From CAVRJC01 sp963721435 (GTDB taxonomy: Bacteria; Actinomycetota; Acidimicrobiia; IMCC26256; DASPTH01): a stretch of 64,000 nt of DNA. The stretch spans positions 62,001 to 126,000 of the forward strand of contig CAVRJC010000008.1 in NCBI GenBank assembly GCA_963721435.1, given 5' to 3'. The translations under genes and the position numbers were made by a program. Of this stretch, positions 1-8,791 are shown in pieces; position 1 is the stretch's first letter, and every line of letters starts with the position of its first letter. The notes under the pieces are model-generated. The model saw only the letters and a list, made by a program, of their open reading frames with translations. It had not been told where the DNA came from and ran no database searches.

Positions 1-695
1 ACGTCAGGCCGGCAAGGACGAGCGCCATGCCCATCGCCAGCCCAGCGGAGCGGGCGGAGCCGGACGGCGAGCAACGCCGCGCACACGAGCGCGAGCGCGG
101 CGATGGTGAACGACCAACCGTGGTTCTCCTCGAATCCCGTGCGCGAGAAGGGGATCCCGTCGATCGTGCCGGAGAGCCAGGGCAGGAACGAGCCGACCGC
201 GACGCCGCACGCGGCGAGCGCCACGATGCCGGCACGGCCGTAGTTGGCCGGGTTGCCGTCGAGCATGCTCTCACCGCGGGGGTCGCGGTCGATGTCGACC
301 GTCCGATCGGAGTGGTACGACTCCGGCTCGTTCGCGAACGAGGTGAAGAAGGCGATGCATGCCTGCCACGCACGCACCGGCAACGGGGCCGCAGCGGTAT
401 CGGGGCTGGGTGACGCGGCAGCCGAGGCCGGTTGCAGCGCCGGGGCGGGCGCGAGGGCCGGTGCCGCGACCGCTGCCGCGGGGACCACAGCCGGTGCCGG
501 GGCCGGCGTGGAGGCCACGGTCGGCGACTCGGGGGTTGGGGTGGCGTCAGCGTGGCCGCTCGGCCGGGAGCTGGCGACCCGGTTGGTCCACCCGCCGTCC
601 CAGTAGCGCCATTCGTAGCGGCCGGTCGGATCGGGGCGCCAGCCGGCGTCGGTCGCTACGGTCGCCTCTTCGAGATCTGTGCTGTGCGGACGCAT
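1..695 (-). CDS. DUF2510-domain membrane protein, 3' end beyond window
   Basis: Starts at an ATG at 693-695 and runs off the left edge. Residues about 15-40 form a DUF2510 module (GWRPDPTGR, then RYWDGGWT), the short aromatic motif found at the N-terminus of many actinobacterial membrane proteins. An Ala/Pro/Thr-rich linker follows, then a hydrophobic segment near residues 195-210 (IAALALVCAALLAV). Around 45-65 the reading frame seems to slip: the current frame becomes Arg/Gly/Pro-rich, while an adjacent frame encodes a clean membrane helix (GLAMGMALVLAGL). A one-base indel there is likely. Function unknown. It is divergent from the serine hydrolase. Confidence 0.7.
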   Translation of the reverse strand, partial: MRPHSTDLEEATVATDAGWRPDPTGRYEWRYWDGGWTNRVASSRPSGHADATPTPESPTVASTPAPAPAVVPAAAVAAPALAPAPALQPASAAASPSPDTAAAPLPVRAWQACIAFFTSFANEPESYHSDRTVDIDRDPRGESMLDGNPANYGRAGIVALAACGVAVGSFLPWLSGTIDGIPFSRTGFEENHGWSFTIAALALVCAALLAVRLRPLRWAGDGHGARPCRPD

Positions 696-734
696 AGGGA
701 GAGCTCCGTCAGAGGATGTGTCCACCGTCACCTT

Positions 735-740
735 TAGGCT
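735..740 (+). promoter_or_regulatory. -10 hexamer, leaderless type, for serine hydrolase
   Basis: TAGGCT lies 8 nt before the GTG at 749, with no Shine-Dalgarno in between. It fits the TAnnnT-N6-10-start pattern repeated across this window. Confidence 0.4.
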
Positions 741-748
741 TCGGCATC

Positions 749-1899
749 GTGGCTCCCAGACTTGACTTCTCCGAGGTGGGCGAGCTGCTCGAGCGACAGC
801 GGGCGGACGGCTGGCAGCTCGGCGCCCAGTGCTACGTGTCGGTCGAGGGCGAGACCATGCTCGACGTGGCCGTGGGCGAGGCCCGGCCGGGCCAGCAGCT
901 GGCGATCGACGACGTCATGCTCTGGTACTCGTCGGGCAAGCCGGTGACGACCGTCGCCGTGCTCCAGCTCTGGGAGCAGGGACGGCTCCGGCTCGACGAC
1001 CGCGTCGGCGATTTCATCGACGGCTGGGGTGGCGGCAAGGAGCGCTGCACGATCCGCCACGTGCTCACGCACACGGGCGGGTTCCCGATGTACCGCGACC
1101 CGGCCTTCGACGAGGAAGTCCCCTACGCCGACGCAATCGCTCGCATCGCCGCATCGCGCGCGATGTGGGAGCCCGGTACCGCAGCGGGCTACCACCCGGT
1201 GACGGGTTGGAAGGTGCTCGGCGCGATCGTCGAAGCGGTCGACGGCCGTCCGATCGAGCGCTACGTCCGCGAGGAGATCCTCACGCCACTCGAGCTCGAC
1301 TCGACGTACCTCGGGATTCCACTCGACACGCAGCGCGACCTCGGCACGCGCGTCGTGCCGGTGGCATGGACCGGCCACACGATGCCGGTCGTCGACGATG
1401 AAGGCGCGTTGAGCATGGTGCCGTATCACATCGAGAACGTGCACAACGAGCCTTGGCACATCGCGAAGGTCGAGCCCGCGGGTGGCATGCGTGGTCCCGC
1501 GGCGAGCTGGGCGCGTTCTACGAATCGCTGCTCGGCTTCCGCGCTCCCGTCATCACGCCCGCAACCGTCGAGATGATGACGAAGGTGCACCGCTGGGGAC
1601 TGCGCGACGCGTTGTTCGCGTTCGACGCGCCGTGGGGTCTCGGAGTGGGCGTCGACTTCAGCGGCGGCACCGGGCGGCGCGCGTTCGGGCACGGCGGCAT
1701 GGCTTCGTCACGCGGTCTCGCCGATCCCGAATGCGGGCTCGTGATGGTGATCGTCGCGAACGGGCTCGCGGGGTTCTTCGCCGCCGAGCAACGAGTGTTC
1801 GAGATCACCGACGCGGTGTACCGCGCGTTGGGTGACGACGTCGCGCACCTGCGGCGGCCGACGACGTTGTCGTCCGCTCCGCCTTCACTGTCGACCTGA
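749..1899 (+). CDS. Serine hydrolase, class C beta-lactamase/DD-peptidase-like fold (frameshifted)
   Basis: Penicillin-binding-protein-like serine hydrolase of the beta-lactamase/esterase family. The nucleophile motif S-S-G-K is at residues 61-64, followed by the family pattern LWEQGRLRLDD and HVLTHTGGFP. A Y-x-x element (YHP) lies near 150 and a GHGG motif near the C-terminus. No signal peptide is visible, so a cytoplasmic esterase or peptidase role is more likely than antibiotic resistance; the substrate is unknown. The frame breaks at about 1495-1505: up to GGMRGPA is read in one frame and GELGAFYESLLG onward in another. An alternative start is ATG 716. I chose GTG 749 because of the upstream TAGGCT. 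Confidence 0.8.
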
Positions 1900-1925
1900 G
1901 TGCGGCGCGTCCGGCGCGCGAAGAA

Positions 1926-2714
1926 TCACACGGCGATGAGCTCGAGGATCCGCTCGTGGATCTCGGGCGGGCCCGCGACGACATCACCCGACGTGAGCCA
2001 CGCGCGTTCGTCGCCCCGCCAGTCGGTGACGACACCGCCCGCCTCGCGAACGATCACGCCGCCCGCGGCGACGTCCCAGGTGCCGAGCTGCTGCTCGAAG
2101 TAGCCGTCGAGGACGCCCGCGGCGGTCCACGCGAGATCGAGGCTCGCGGCGCCCGCGCGGCGGAGGTCTTCGAACGTGCGCAACGCGCGCTCGAACACCG
2201 GTAGGTACTCGTCGAGCCGGTCGCGCTTGGCGCGGAACGGGAACCCGGTCGCAGGGATCGCCGCCTCCGGTGGGCGACTGCTGACGCGGATCGGGACGCC
2301 GTCGCGGAACGCTCCCCCGCCGCGACGCGCCGAGTACACCGCGCCGAGCATCGGTGCCGCGATCACGCCCACGACCGGCTCCCCTGTCACCACCAGGCCG
2401 ATCGACACACCGACCATCGGGAAGCCGTGTAGGAAGTTGGCGGTGCCGTCGAGCGGGTCCACGAACCAGCCGACCTCACCGCGCTCGCCCCCGCCCTCCT
2501 CGCCGAAGAACGCGATCTCGGGCGCCGCGGTCGTCAACGACTCGCGCACCGCCTGCTCGCTCGCGACATCGATGGCGCTGACCCAGTCACCGGGGCCCTT
2601 CGCACGGCTCTCGTGGACGCGGCCGAACGCTTCCTGCACGACCGCGCCCCCTGCTTCCGCAGCAGTGAGAGCGATCACGAGCAGCCGATCAAGATCGAGG
2701 TCGTCTCCGGTCAT
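1926..2714 (-). CDS. Inositol monophosphatase family protein
   Basis: Mg-dependent phosphatase of the IMPase/FBPase superfamily, 262 residues. Metal-binding motifs are complete: FFGEE near residue 70, VDPLDGTANFLHGFP near 85-100, and GTWDVAAGG near 210. The start is the ATG at 2712-2714, which overlaps the stop of the upstream paralogue as ATGA; longer frames upstream read into that gene. Likely substrates are inositol-1-phosphate, histidinol phosphate or another small phosphate ester; the sequence does not decide. Last gene of the coupled operon starting at the pterin dehydratase. Confidence 0.88.
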   Translation of the reverse strand: MTGDDLDLDRLLVIALTAAEAGGAVVQEAFGRVHESRAKGPGDWVSAIDVASEQAVRESLTTAAPEIAFFGEEGGGERGEVGWFVDPLDGTANFLHGFPMVGVSIGLVVTGEPVVGVIAAPMLGAVYSARRGGGAFRDGVPIRVSSRPPEAAIPATGFPFRAKRDRLDEYLPVFERALRTFEDLRRAGAASLDLAWTAAGVLDGYFEQQLGTWDVAAGGVIVREAGGVVTDWRGDERAWLTSGDVVAGPPEIHERILELIAV

Positions 2715-3463
2715 GGTCGCTGGATCTCGGCGAGCAACGAGTCGAGCAGCTCGCGGGTCCCTGCACCGACCAGGCACCGGCGGCCGTCTTCCTCGGCGAT
2801 CACGAGATCACGGCCGAGCGCGTCCTCGACCACCGCACCGGCTTCGCGGCAGACGAGCAACCCGCCGAGGTAGTCCCAGGGGCGGTGCTGATCCGGGAGG
2901 CAGTCGAGGAATCCGTCGACGTTGCCCGCGGCGACGTCGCACAGCGACAACGCCGACGATCCCAGCGCGCGGAACTGGCGCCACGGGATCCGCCGCGCCG
3001 GGAGGCCGGTGATCGCGATCACCGACCGGTCGAGCGCAGTCGTGGCCGACGGGTGCAGCTCGCGACCGTCGACCCATGCGCCCTGCCCGCGGACCGCGGT
3101 GTAGCGCACGCCGGTTGCGCCGTTCGCGACGTAGCCGACGAGCATCCCCGACGCGTCGAGCGCGCACAGCGAGATCGACCAGTACGGGATGTTGCGCGCG
3201 CAGTTCGTGGAGCCGTCGACGGGGTCGAGCACGACCGTGATCTCGGCGTCGTCGGGACCGGTCCATCCCGACTCCTCGCTGAGCACGCGCACGCCGGCGC
3301 CGTGGAGGATCGGGAGGATGGCCGCGTCGGCGACGGTGTCGAGGTGGTACTGGCCGCTGCGATCGGTGCGCGCGCGGCGCTCGCCCGACGACAGCGGGAG
3401 GAGCACGGCCCGCTGCGCGTCGAACGCGCGGTCGAACACCTCGAGCAGCGCCTCGGGGGTCAC
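2711..3463 (-). CDS. Inositol monophosphatase/CysQ-like phosphatase
   Basis: Second, divergent IMPase-superfamily protein, 250 residues. Motifs: LSEESG near 60, VLDPVDGSTN near 77-86, and HRPWDYLGG near 190. The DPVDGSTN version and the family's breadth leave open inositol phosphatase, histidinol phosphatase and 3'(2'),5'-bisphosphate nucleotidase (CysQ). Its start overlaps the stop of the molybdoenzyme gene (ATGA) and its stop overlaps the next IMPase start, so the two paralogues are translationally coupled to each other and to the formate-dehydrogenase-like gene. Confidence 0.85.
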   Translation of the reverse strand: MTPEALLEVFDRAFDAQRAVLLPLSSGERRARTDRSGQYHLDTVADAAILPILHGAGVRVLSEESGWTGPDDAEITVVLDPVDGSTNCARNIPYWSISLCALDASGMLVGYVANGATGVRYTAVRGQGAWVDGRELHPSATTALDRSVIAITGLPARRIPWRQFRALGSSALSLCDVAAGNVDGFLDCLPDQHRPWDYLGGLLVCREAGAVVEDALGRDLVIAEEDGRRCLVGAGTRELLDSLLAEIQRP

Positions 3464-5704
3464 GCGCGCTCGATGGTAACGACCGCGTTGTAGTCGGGAA
3501 CCCCCGACTCGGGGTCGCGTTTCCCGACCCGCAGCAGCACGTTGCCCTCCGGGAAGAACACCTGTACGTTGCCGGGGCGGAGCGGGCTCACGTGCACCCG
3601 TGCTCTGAGCTCACCGTGCTCGGAGCGCACGACCACCGGGTCACCCTCGGCGAAGCCGCGCGCGGAGACGTCGTCGGCAGCCATGAACAACGCGTCACGC
3701 ATCGCGCCCGTGAGCGGATCGCGCTGCGCGTACACCATCGTGTTGAACTGCTTCCCGCGCCGCGTGCTCAGGAGGAACGCACCCTCGGGAACGCTTCGCT
3801 CGGTGGGAGCGACGCGCGCGAAGTGCGCCTTGCCGTCGGGGGTCGGGAAGTTCCAGCCGTCGCACAGCCGCGTGCCACCCCACTGCACCGCGTCGCCGCT
3901 CTCGTGAAGCGACTCGATCCCCGCGTAGAGCGGGACGACACGCGCGATCTCGTCACGGATCTCCTGGCCCGACGAGAACGACGCGAGGTCCGCGCGCGCG
4001 GGATCGACGTGACGAGCGAGGTCGACGAAGATCTCCCACTCGCTGCGAGCCTCGCCGACGCGCGGGCCCGGGATCTCGGGGCTGAAGGCGATGCGTCGCT
4101 CGGTCGTGGTCTCGGTGCCGCCGTCGCGCTGCTCGTAGCGGGTGGCGGCGGGCAGCAGCACAACGGTCTCGCCGGGATCGACCAGCATCTGGCTCGACAC
4201 CACGATGTCTTGGTGCACGCGTAGCGGGATCCGCGCCGAGCGCGCCGTCTACGAACTCGGGATCGGGGAGCACCTCGAGGAAGTTGCCGCCCGACGAGTA
4301 CAAGACGTCGATCTCGCCGCGCGAGCCGGCCTCGACCATCTCTTCGGCGGTGAGGCCCGGTCGCGCGCTCACGGGGAACCCGTACGTCTCCGCGAGCGTG
4401 GAGGCTGACTCCGGTGTGATCGGCACGCCGCCGGGGAACGCGGTGGCGTACGCGCCCATCTCCGCACCGCCCTGCACACCGGAGTGGCCGCGGATCGGCA
4501 TCAACCCCGCGCCGGGACGGCCGACGTTGCCGCGGGCGAGCCCGAGGTTCACGACCGCGGCGACGCCGTCCGAGCCGCGCTCGTGCTGCGTGATGCCCAT
4601 CGACCACACCAGCACCGCGCTCGGCGCGGCCGCGTACATGCGTGCGAACCGCTCCATGTCGGCGCGTGACGCGCCCGACTGGCGCTCGAGGTCGTCGAAC
4701 GACTCGTCTTCGACCTCGGCCAGCAACTCGTCGAAGCCTTCAGTGTGATCGCGCACGAACCCCCGGTCGATACCGCCCTCGGCGAGCAGCACCTTGAGCA
4801 CGCCGTTCACGAACGCGACGTCGCCACCGGTGTGCACACCGAAGAACTCGTCGGTCATCTTGGTGCCGAACATCGCGCTCTCGACGTTGCTCGGCACCCA
4901 ATAGCGCTCGAGCCCGGGCTCCTTGAGCGGATTCACCACCGCGACCTTGGCGCCGCGTTTGCGCGCGAGGAACAGGTACTTCATGAAGACGGGCTGCGCG
5001 TTCGCGACGTTCGCGCCGAACAGGACGATGAGATCGCTGTGGATCACGTCGGTGTACGAACAGGTCGTCGCCGCGGCGCCGATCGCCTTGCGGAGCACGC
5101 CGGTCGACGGCGCGTGACAGACCCGCGCCGCGTTGTCGACGTTGTTCGTGCCAAGGAACCGCGTGACCTTCTGCGCGACGTAATAGACCTCGTTGGTGAT
5201 CCCACGTGCGGTCAGGTAGACCGCGAGGCGATCCGGGGTCGTGGCCCGGATGCGGTCGGCGATCACACCGAGGGCTTCGTCCCACGTGACCCTGCGGAAC
5301 CCCGCGTCGCCGGCACGACGGATCATCGGGTGGGCCAACCGGCCGAGATCGCGGAGCTCCTTGCCGTCGAGCATGCGCAGCGCGTGCACGTCGTCCAGCG
5401 CGCTGGGCGGGATCGCCGTCATCGTGTTCACCTTCAACAGGTTGAGGCGCGTGGTGCAGAGGTGCACACCGCTGATGGTCCAGTCGTGGAACCCGGCGAC
5501 CCCGAGCGCACAGCCGTCACACACGCCCTTGTTCAGGATGCGCCACGCGTAGGGGAGGTTGTGGCGGTTGTCCCAGAAGGTGTTGAGGATCTCCTTGTAG
5601 TGGTTGGGCTTCGTCTCCCCCGCCCCGTAGGGCTTGAACCCGACCCACAGATGACGGCCCGCACGCTTCGGTGCCTTGATCGTGCCGCGGTGCTTGCGAG
5701 CCAT
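3460..5704 (-). CDS. FdhF/YdeP-type molybdopterin oxidoreductase (frameshifted)
   Basis: Molybdopterin-dependent oxidoreductase resembling the FdhA/YdeP group of formate-dehydrogenase-like proteins, about 748 residues once joined. Near the N-terminus it has GVCDGCALGV and HLCTTRLNLL. RVCHAPS supplies a Cys where formate dehydrogenases carry Cys or Sec on molybdenum. FGANVANAQP and GITQHERG are typical MPT-binding segments. The C-terminal MoCo dinucleotide-binding domain (RGKQFNTMVYAQ, GDPVVVRSEHGE) is in a second frame. The break is at about 4228-4238, after LPDPEFVDGALG; the restored text reads RIPLRVHQDIVVSSQM. Its substrate is unproven; a lone cytoplasmic enzyme with FdhD next door suggests formate or a related compound. 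Confidence 0.85.
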
Positions 5705-5716
5705 CGGACTGTGAAG

Positions 5717-6559
5717 TTAGTGGTCGACGTCGACGCGTTCAGGATGCGTGTAGATGTTCGCCCGCTCGTCCCGCAGGAACCCGACCAGGGTCTGGCCGAA
5801 CTCCTGCGCCGCGTCGACGGCGAGGCTCGACGGTGCCGACACCGCGCACACGATCGCGATCCCCGCCGCGGCGGCCTTCTGCACGATCTCGAAGCTGACA
5901 CGCCCCGAGACCAGCAGCACGTCGTCGGCGAGTGGCAGCTTCCGCTCGAGCAGCGCGTGGCCGATGAGCTTGTCGAGGGCATTGTGACGCCCGATGTCTT
6001 CGCGGAGCGCCTCGAGGTCGCCGTTGGGCGTGAAGCTCGCGGCCGCGTGCAGCCCTCCGGTGCTCTCGAACACGACCTGTGCAGCCCGCAGCCGCGCCGG
6101 GAGCTTCGTGAGCACCGACTGCGTGACCATCGGGCCCTCCCCGACCGGCGCGCAGCGTTGCGCGACCTGGTCGAGCGTCGTCTTGCCGCACAGCCCGCAG
6201 CTCGCGTTCGCGGCGAAGTTCCGCTCGTGCCCGGCGAGACTCGCGGGCCGCCGCAGCTTGACGGTGACGATGTTGTACTCCTGCTCGCCGTGGCCGGCGA
6301 GGCAGTACGCCACGGTGTCGAGGTCGGTGGCACGCTCGAGGATCCCTTCGGTGAAGCAGAAGCCCACCGCGAGCTCGAAGTCGTTCCCGGGAGTGCGCAT
6401 GGTGACGGCGAGCGCCTCCGGCTCCTGCCCCGGCCCGTGCACCCGGATCTCCATCGGCTCCTCGGTCACGAGCTTGTCGGGCCGTTCGAGCACCCGATCC
6501 TGGTCGAGCGCCCGCACGCGTACCGACGTGGTCGGACGGCGGACAGGACCGAGGGTCAC
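5717..6559 (-). CDS. fdhD: Formate dehydrogenase accessory sulfurtransferase FdhD
   Basis: Transfers sulfur from a cysteine desulfurase to the molybdenum cofactor of formate-dehydrogenase-type enzymes. 280 residues, normal for the family. The catalytic loop CGLCGK is near residue 120. Conserved surroundings include EEPMEIRVHG, RTPGNDFELAVGF and EDIGRHNALDKLIG. It ends 12 bp before the molybdoenzyme start, so the pair form one transcriptional unit and the enzyme next door is the obvious client. Confidence 0.93.
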   Translation of the reverse strand: MTLGPVRRPTTSVRVRALDQDRVLERPDKLVTEEPMEIRVHGPGQEPEALAVTMRTPGNDFELAVGFCFTEGILERATDLDTVAYCLAGHGEQEYNIVTVKLRRPASLAGHERNFAANASCGLCGKTTLDQVAQRCAPVGEGPMVTQSVLTKLPARLRAAQVVFESTGGLHAAASFTPNGDLEALREDIGRHNALDKLIGHALLERKLPLADDVLLVSGRVSFEIVQKAAAAGIAIVCAVSAPSSLAVDAAQEFGQTLVGFLRDERANIYTHPERVDVDH

Positions 6560-6568
6560 CGTTGCACG

Positions 6569-7162
6569 CTACCCGGGGAGCTCGATCCCGAAGCGAGCCG
6601 CGTCGGCGGGCGTGTCGACGTCGGCGAACGCGTCGGAGGCCGCGACCACATGCCAGGTTGCTTCACGCAGCTCGTCGAACTCAACCACGTCGAGGAGCGC
6701 CCGCAGGGCACGCACGCCGCCGATCACGAGACTCCGGGCGGCGAGCAACGCGTCACCGCCGTAGCGTGCGCACGCGACCTGCAGGTGGCCCTGATCGCCC
6801 GGGACGACCGTCGGCTCGCCCGGCCAGTCCCGCAGGAGCTCGAGCAATGACGCGGTGACCTTGGGGAAGTCGACTGCGAGCACGATGGCCGCGCCGTGGT
6901 GACCACGCTCGCGGAGCGCTTCCCCACCCGCCGCGATCGCCGCGAGCGGCCCGCTCCCGGCAGGGTGCTCGCGGACGGCGGGCAGGGTCGTGATCCCGGC
7001 GCCGACCTCGAGGACGGGACTGCACACCGCCGACAGCGTGCGGGCGGCACGCGTTGCCAGCGTCTCGCCGTCGAGCACGAGCAGCGCCTTGTCGGTGCCG
7101 AGCCTTCGACTCGTGCCGCCGGTCAGCAGCAGCCCGGCAGTGCGCGCCGCCGCCCGGCTCAC
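6569..7162 (-). CDS. mobA: Molybdenum cofactor guanylyltransferase MobA
   Basis: Attaches GMP to molybdopterin to give the guanine dinucleotide cofactor used by formate-dehydrogenase-type enzymes. 197 residues. The nucleotide-binding signature LLTGGTSRRLGTDKA is at residues about 9-23; VDFPKV replaces the usual metal-binding DxP segment in the middle. The GTG at 7160-7162 overlaps the stop of the upstream gene (GTGA); longer in-frame extensions are Arg-rich and read back into that gene. Sits directly upstream of fdhD. Confidence 0.88.
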   Translation of the reverse strand: MSRAAARTAGLLLTGGTSRRLGTDKALLVLDGETLATRAARTLSAVCSPVLEVGAGITTLPAVREHPAGSGPLAAIAAGGEALRERGHHGAAIVLAVDFPKVTASLLELLRDWPGEPTVVPGDQGHLQVACARYGGDALLAARSLVIGGVRALRALLDVVEFDELREATWHVVAASDAFADVDTPADAARFGIELPG

Positions 7163-7593
7163 TCCGGCGTGCGGTGCGCGGGATCGGCGTCGGCCGCGAG
7201 CCGATAGGCGACGACCTGCCACCGGCGGGTGCGGCGCGCGAGCTGCACGTTGTTGTGCACCGCGGTGCCGTCGCGGAGCGCGACGCACGTGGTGACCATC
7301 GCTTCGTCGCCGCGCACGGCCGAATCCTCGATGGTGACGTCGGCGCCGAGCTCGCTGAGCGCGCGTTGGTTCGCGTATGCCGCCCGCTTCACGTCGACGA
7401 ACTCGTGCCGGTCGAGGCCGTCACGGAGCTCCGAGCCGGAGAGGGTCCAGAGCACGTCGAAGTCGAAGCGGTCCCATGCCATCTCGTACGAGACCGCGAC
7501 GTCCTCGGGGGTCGGGCCACGATCCTTGGCGATCGCGAAGACCACCACGAAGCACAGCAGGACCACAAGGACGATGACGACGGCGAAGATCAT
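7159..7593 (-). CDS. Small membrane-anchored protein, NTF2-like soluble part
   Basis: 144 residues: an N-terminal membrane helix (residues 2-22, mostly I, V, L and F) followed by a soluble domain. The pattern SYEMAWDRFDFDVLWTLSGSELRDGLDR and the later NNVQLARRTRRWQVVAYRL look like an NTF2/DUF4878-type cone fold, but I do not recognise a specific family. The soluble part is probably outside the membrane. It lies between the pterin dehydratase (3 bp gap) and mobA (GTGA overlap), so it belongs to the molybdenum-cofactor operon; its role there is unknown. Confidence 0.7.
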   Translation of the reverse strand: MIFAVVIVLVVLLCFVVVFAIAKDRGPTPEDVAVSYEMAWDRFDFDVLWTLSGSELRDGLDRHEFVDVKRAAYANQRALSELGADVTIEDSAVRGDEAMVTTCVALRDGTAVHNNVQLARRTRRWQVVAYRLAADADPAHRTPE

Positions 7594-7596
7594 CCG

Positions 7597-7875
7597 TCAG
7601 CCGATGGCCTCGATGTCACCCGCGAGATCGAAGTCTTTCTGCGTGATGCCCCCGGCGTCGTGGGTCGAGAGGGCGATGCGCACCTTGCGGTAGCGGATGT
7701 CGATGTCGGGGTGGTGATCGGCGGCTTCGGCGAGCTCGGCGACCCCGGCGACGAAGGTGATCGCGTCGGGGAAGGTCGGGAGCTCGTAGGTCTTGACGAT
7801 CATGTCGTCTGTGCGCGACCAACCGTCGAGCGCTGCGATCTTCGTCGCGATCTGGTCATCGGGAAGCTTTGGCAT
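7597..7875 (-). CDS. Pterin-4a-carbinolamine dehydratase (PCD/DCoH family)
   Basis: 92-residue member of the PCD family, which dehydrates 4a-hydroxytetrahydropterins. The active-site pattern EAADHHPDIDIRY is present, with a later THD and D-rich end matching the family. No aromatic amino acid hydroxylase is visible nearby; the downstream genes are molybdopterin genes, so a role in pterin or molybdenum-cofactor metabolism is an inference from context. The ATG at 7873-7875 begins 3 nt after the 3' end of tRNA-Asn, and the tRNA's terminal GGAG is the only Shine-Dalgarno-like sequence available. Confidence 0.88.
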   Translation of the reverse strand: MPKLPDDQIATKIAALDGWSRTDDMIVKTYELPTFPDAITFVAGVAELAEAADHHPDIDIRYRKVRIALSTHDAGGITQKDFDLAGDIEAIG

Positions 7876-7878
7876 GAG

Positions 7879-7951
7879 CTCCGGGGGTGGGACTCGAACC
7901 CACAGCCGTCGGATTAACAATCCGCTGCTCCGCCTATTGAGCTACCCCGGA
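7879..7951 (-). tRNA. tRNA-Asn (GTT anticodon)
   Basis: Cloverleaf with 7-bp acceptor TCCGGGG/CCCCGGA, discriminator G, D-arm AGCTC..GAGC, anticodon loop TTGTTAA giving GTT, and T-arm GTGGG-TTCGAGT-CCCAC. CCA is not encoded. Its 5' ten bases are also the end of the upstream HTH gene, and the PCD gene begins 3 nt after its 3' end. Confidence 0.96.
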
Positions 7952-8592
7952 ATCGCCTGCGAATCTAGCAGCGCCCGCACGAGGCCCATGATCTGGCGAT
8001 GTGTCTTCGAGCAGTAGAGCTCGACATAGACGCAGCCGTTCTCATGCTTGTTCCGTCGGATCGTGGGATCGGCAGCTGCTCGATACGACTTCCGAAACTG
8101 CCTGCGCGGAATGCACGTGACTTCAGACCAGAACGCTTCGGCCGAATCCAGGTCGAGACCCTCGTGGAGGTACACACGAACTCGCAACTTGCGTTCATCG
8201 AAGTCAAAGAACCGCCTGAACCACGCACAAAAGAACCGAACCATGTTTGGATCAGTGTTCGCGAAACGCACGGATCCATCTGTCTTCGAGCCCTCACCCG
8301 CGTACAGCGCGATGCCGGCGGCGAAGAAGCCGTCATCAGTCAAGGTACCCACGCGCACGAGCCCGTCGCGGTTGAGCTCGTCGATCTGGCGGAGCTTCTC
8401 GTCGTGGAGTCGATTGGGGCGGCGTTGGGGGCCGTAGCGGCGTTTCGACGGGGTGAAGTCGACGTCTCGGACCCAGAGGGAGACGCTGGACTTGCTGACG
8501 CCGAGCTCGGTGGCGATGTCGGCGAGGAGCTTGCCCTGGGCGCGCAGCTCCCGGGCCCGTGCTTGTTCCTCGACCTTGCCGCGGTACCCCAC
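7942..8592 (-). CDS. HTH protein with LAGLIDADG/WhiA-like C-terminal domain
   Basis: 216 residues. The N-terminal third holds a helix-turn-helix (LLADIATELGVSKSSVSLWVRDVDF). The rest, including GIALYAGEGSK, VRFANTDPNMVRFFCAWFRRFF and LYCSKTHRQIMGLV, resembles actinobacterial hypothetical proteins with a single LAGLIDADG-like fold; catalytic activity cannot be judged. Start: the GTG at 8590-8592 has GGAGG five bases upstream; GTG 8604 is an alternative. The stop codon TAG is inside tRNA-Asn (the last codons ATT CCG GGG TAG are tRNA sequence). A 120-base stretch (8161-8280) counts to 52 percent GC against about 70 percent around it, which suggests horizontal acquisition. Confidence 0.75.
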   Translation of the reverse strand: MGYRGKVEEQARARELRAQGKLLADIATELGVSKSSVSLWVRDVDFTPSKRRYGPQRRPNRLHDEKLRQIDELNRDGLVRVGTLTDDGFFAAGIALYAGEGSKTDGSVRFANTDPNMVRFFCAWFRRFFDFDERKLRVRVYLHEGLDLDSAEAFWSEVTCIPRRQFRKSYRAAADPTIRRNKHENGCVYVELYCSKTHRQIMGLVRALLDSQAIPG

Positions 8593-8767
8593 TTGGTCCT
8601 CCACGCGTCCGCAGGATCGGGGGAAGTGGAGGAAGTCGAAGCCCCATTCTACGGCCCGGGCGCGATGGCGCCGGTGATCGCTGGGAGCTTCCGTCACCGG
8701 CGTCGTCCCTCGGTCTGCGCCCTGCCTCGACCGAGGTTCTCGCGCCCAGAACGCAGGAGTTGCAGGC

Positions 8768-8787
8768 CCGGGTTCCGCGGAACCCGG
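8768..8787. repeat. 20-bp perfect palindrome in divergent intergenic region
   Basis: CCGGGTTCCG followed by its exact reverse complement with no spacer. It lies in the 263-bp gap between the HTH gene and the GNAT gene, which diverge. It could be an operator for a dimeric regulator. No other gene is seen in this gap. Confidence 0.6.
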
Positions 8788-8791
8788 CGCC

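Noticed and set aside
4745..6850. 701-residue plus-strand open frame
   Set aside because: Antisense to the molybdoenzyme gene, fdhD and mobA, which have clear motifs on the minus strand.
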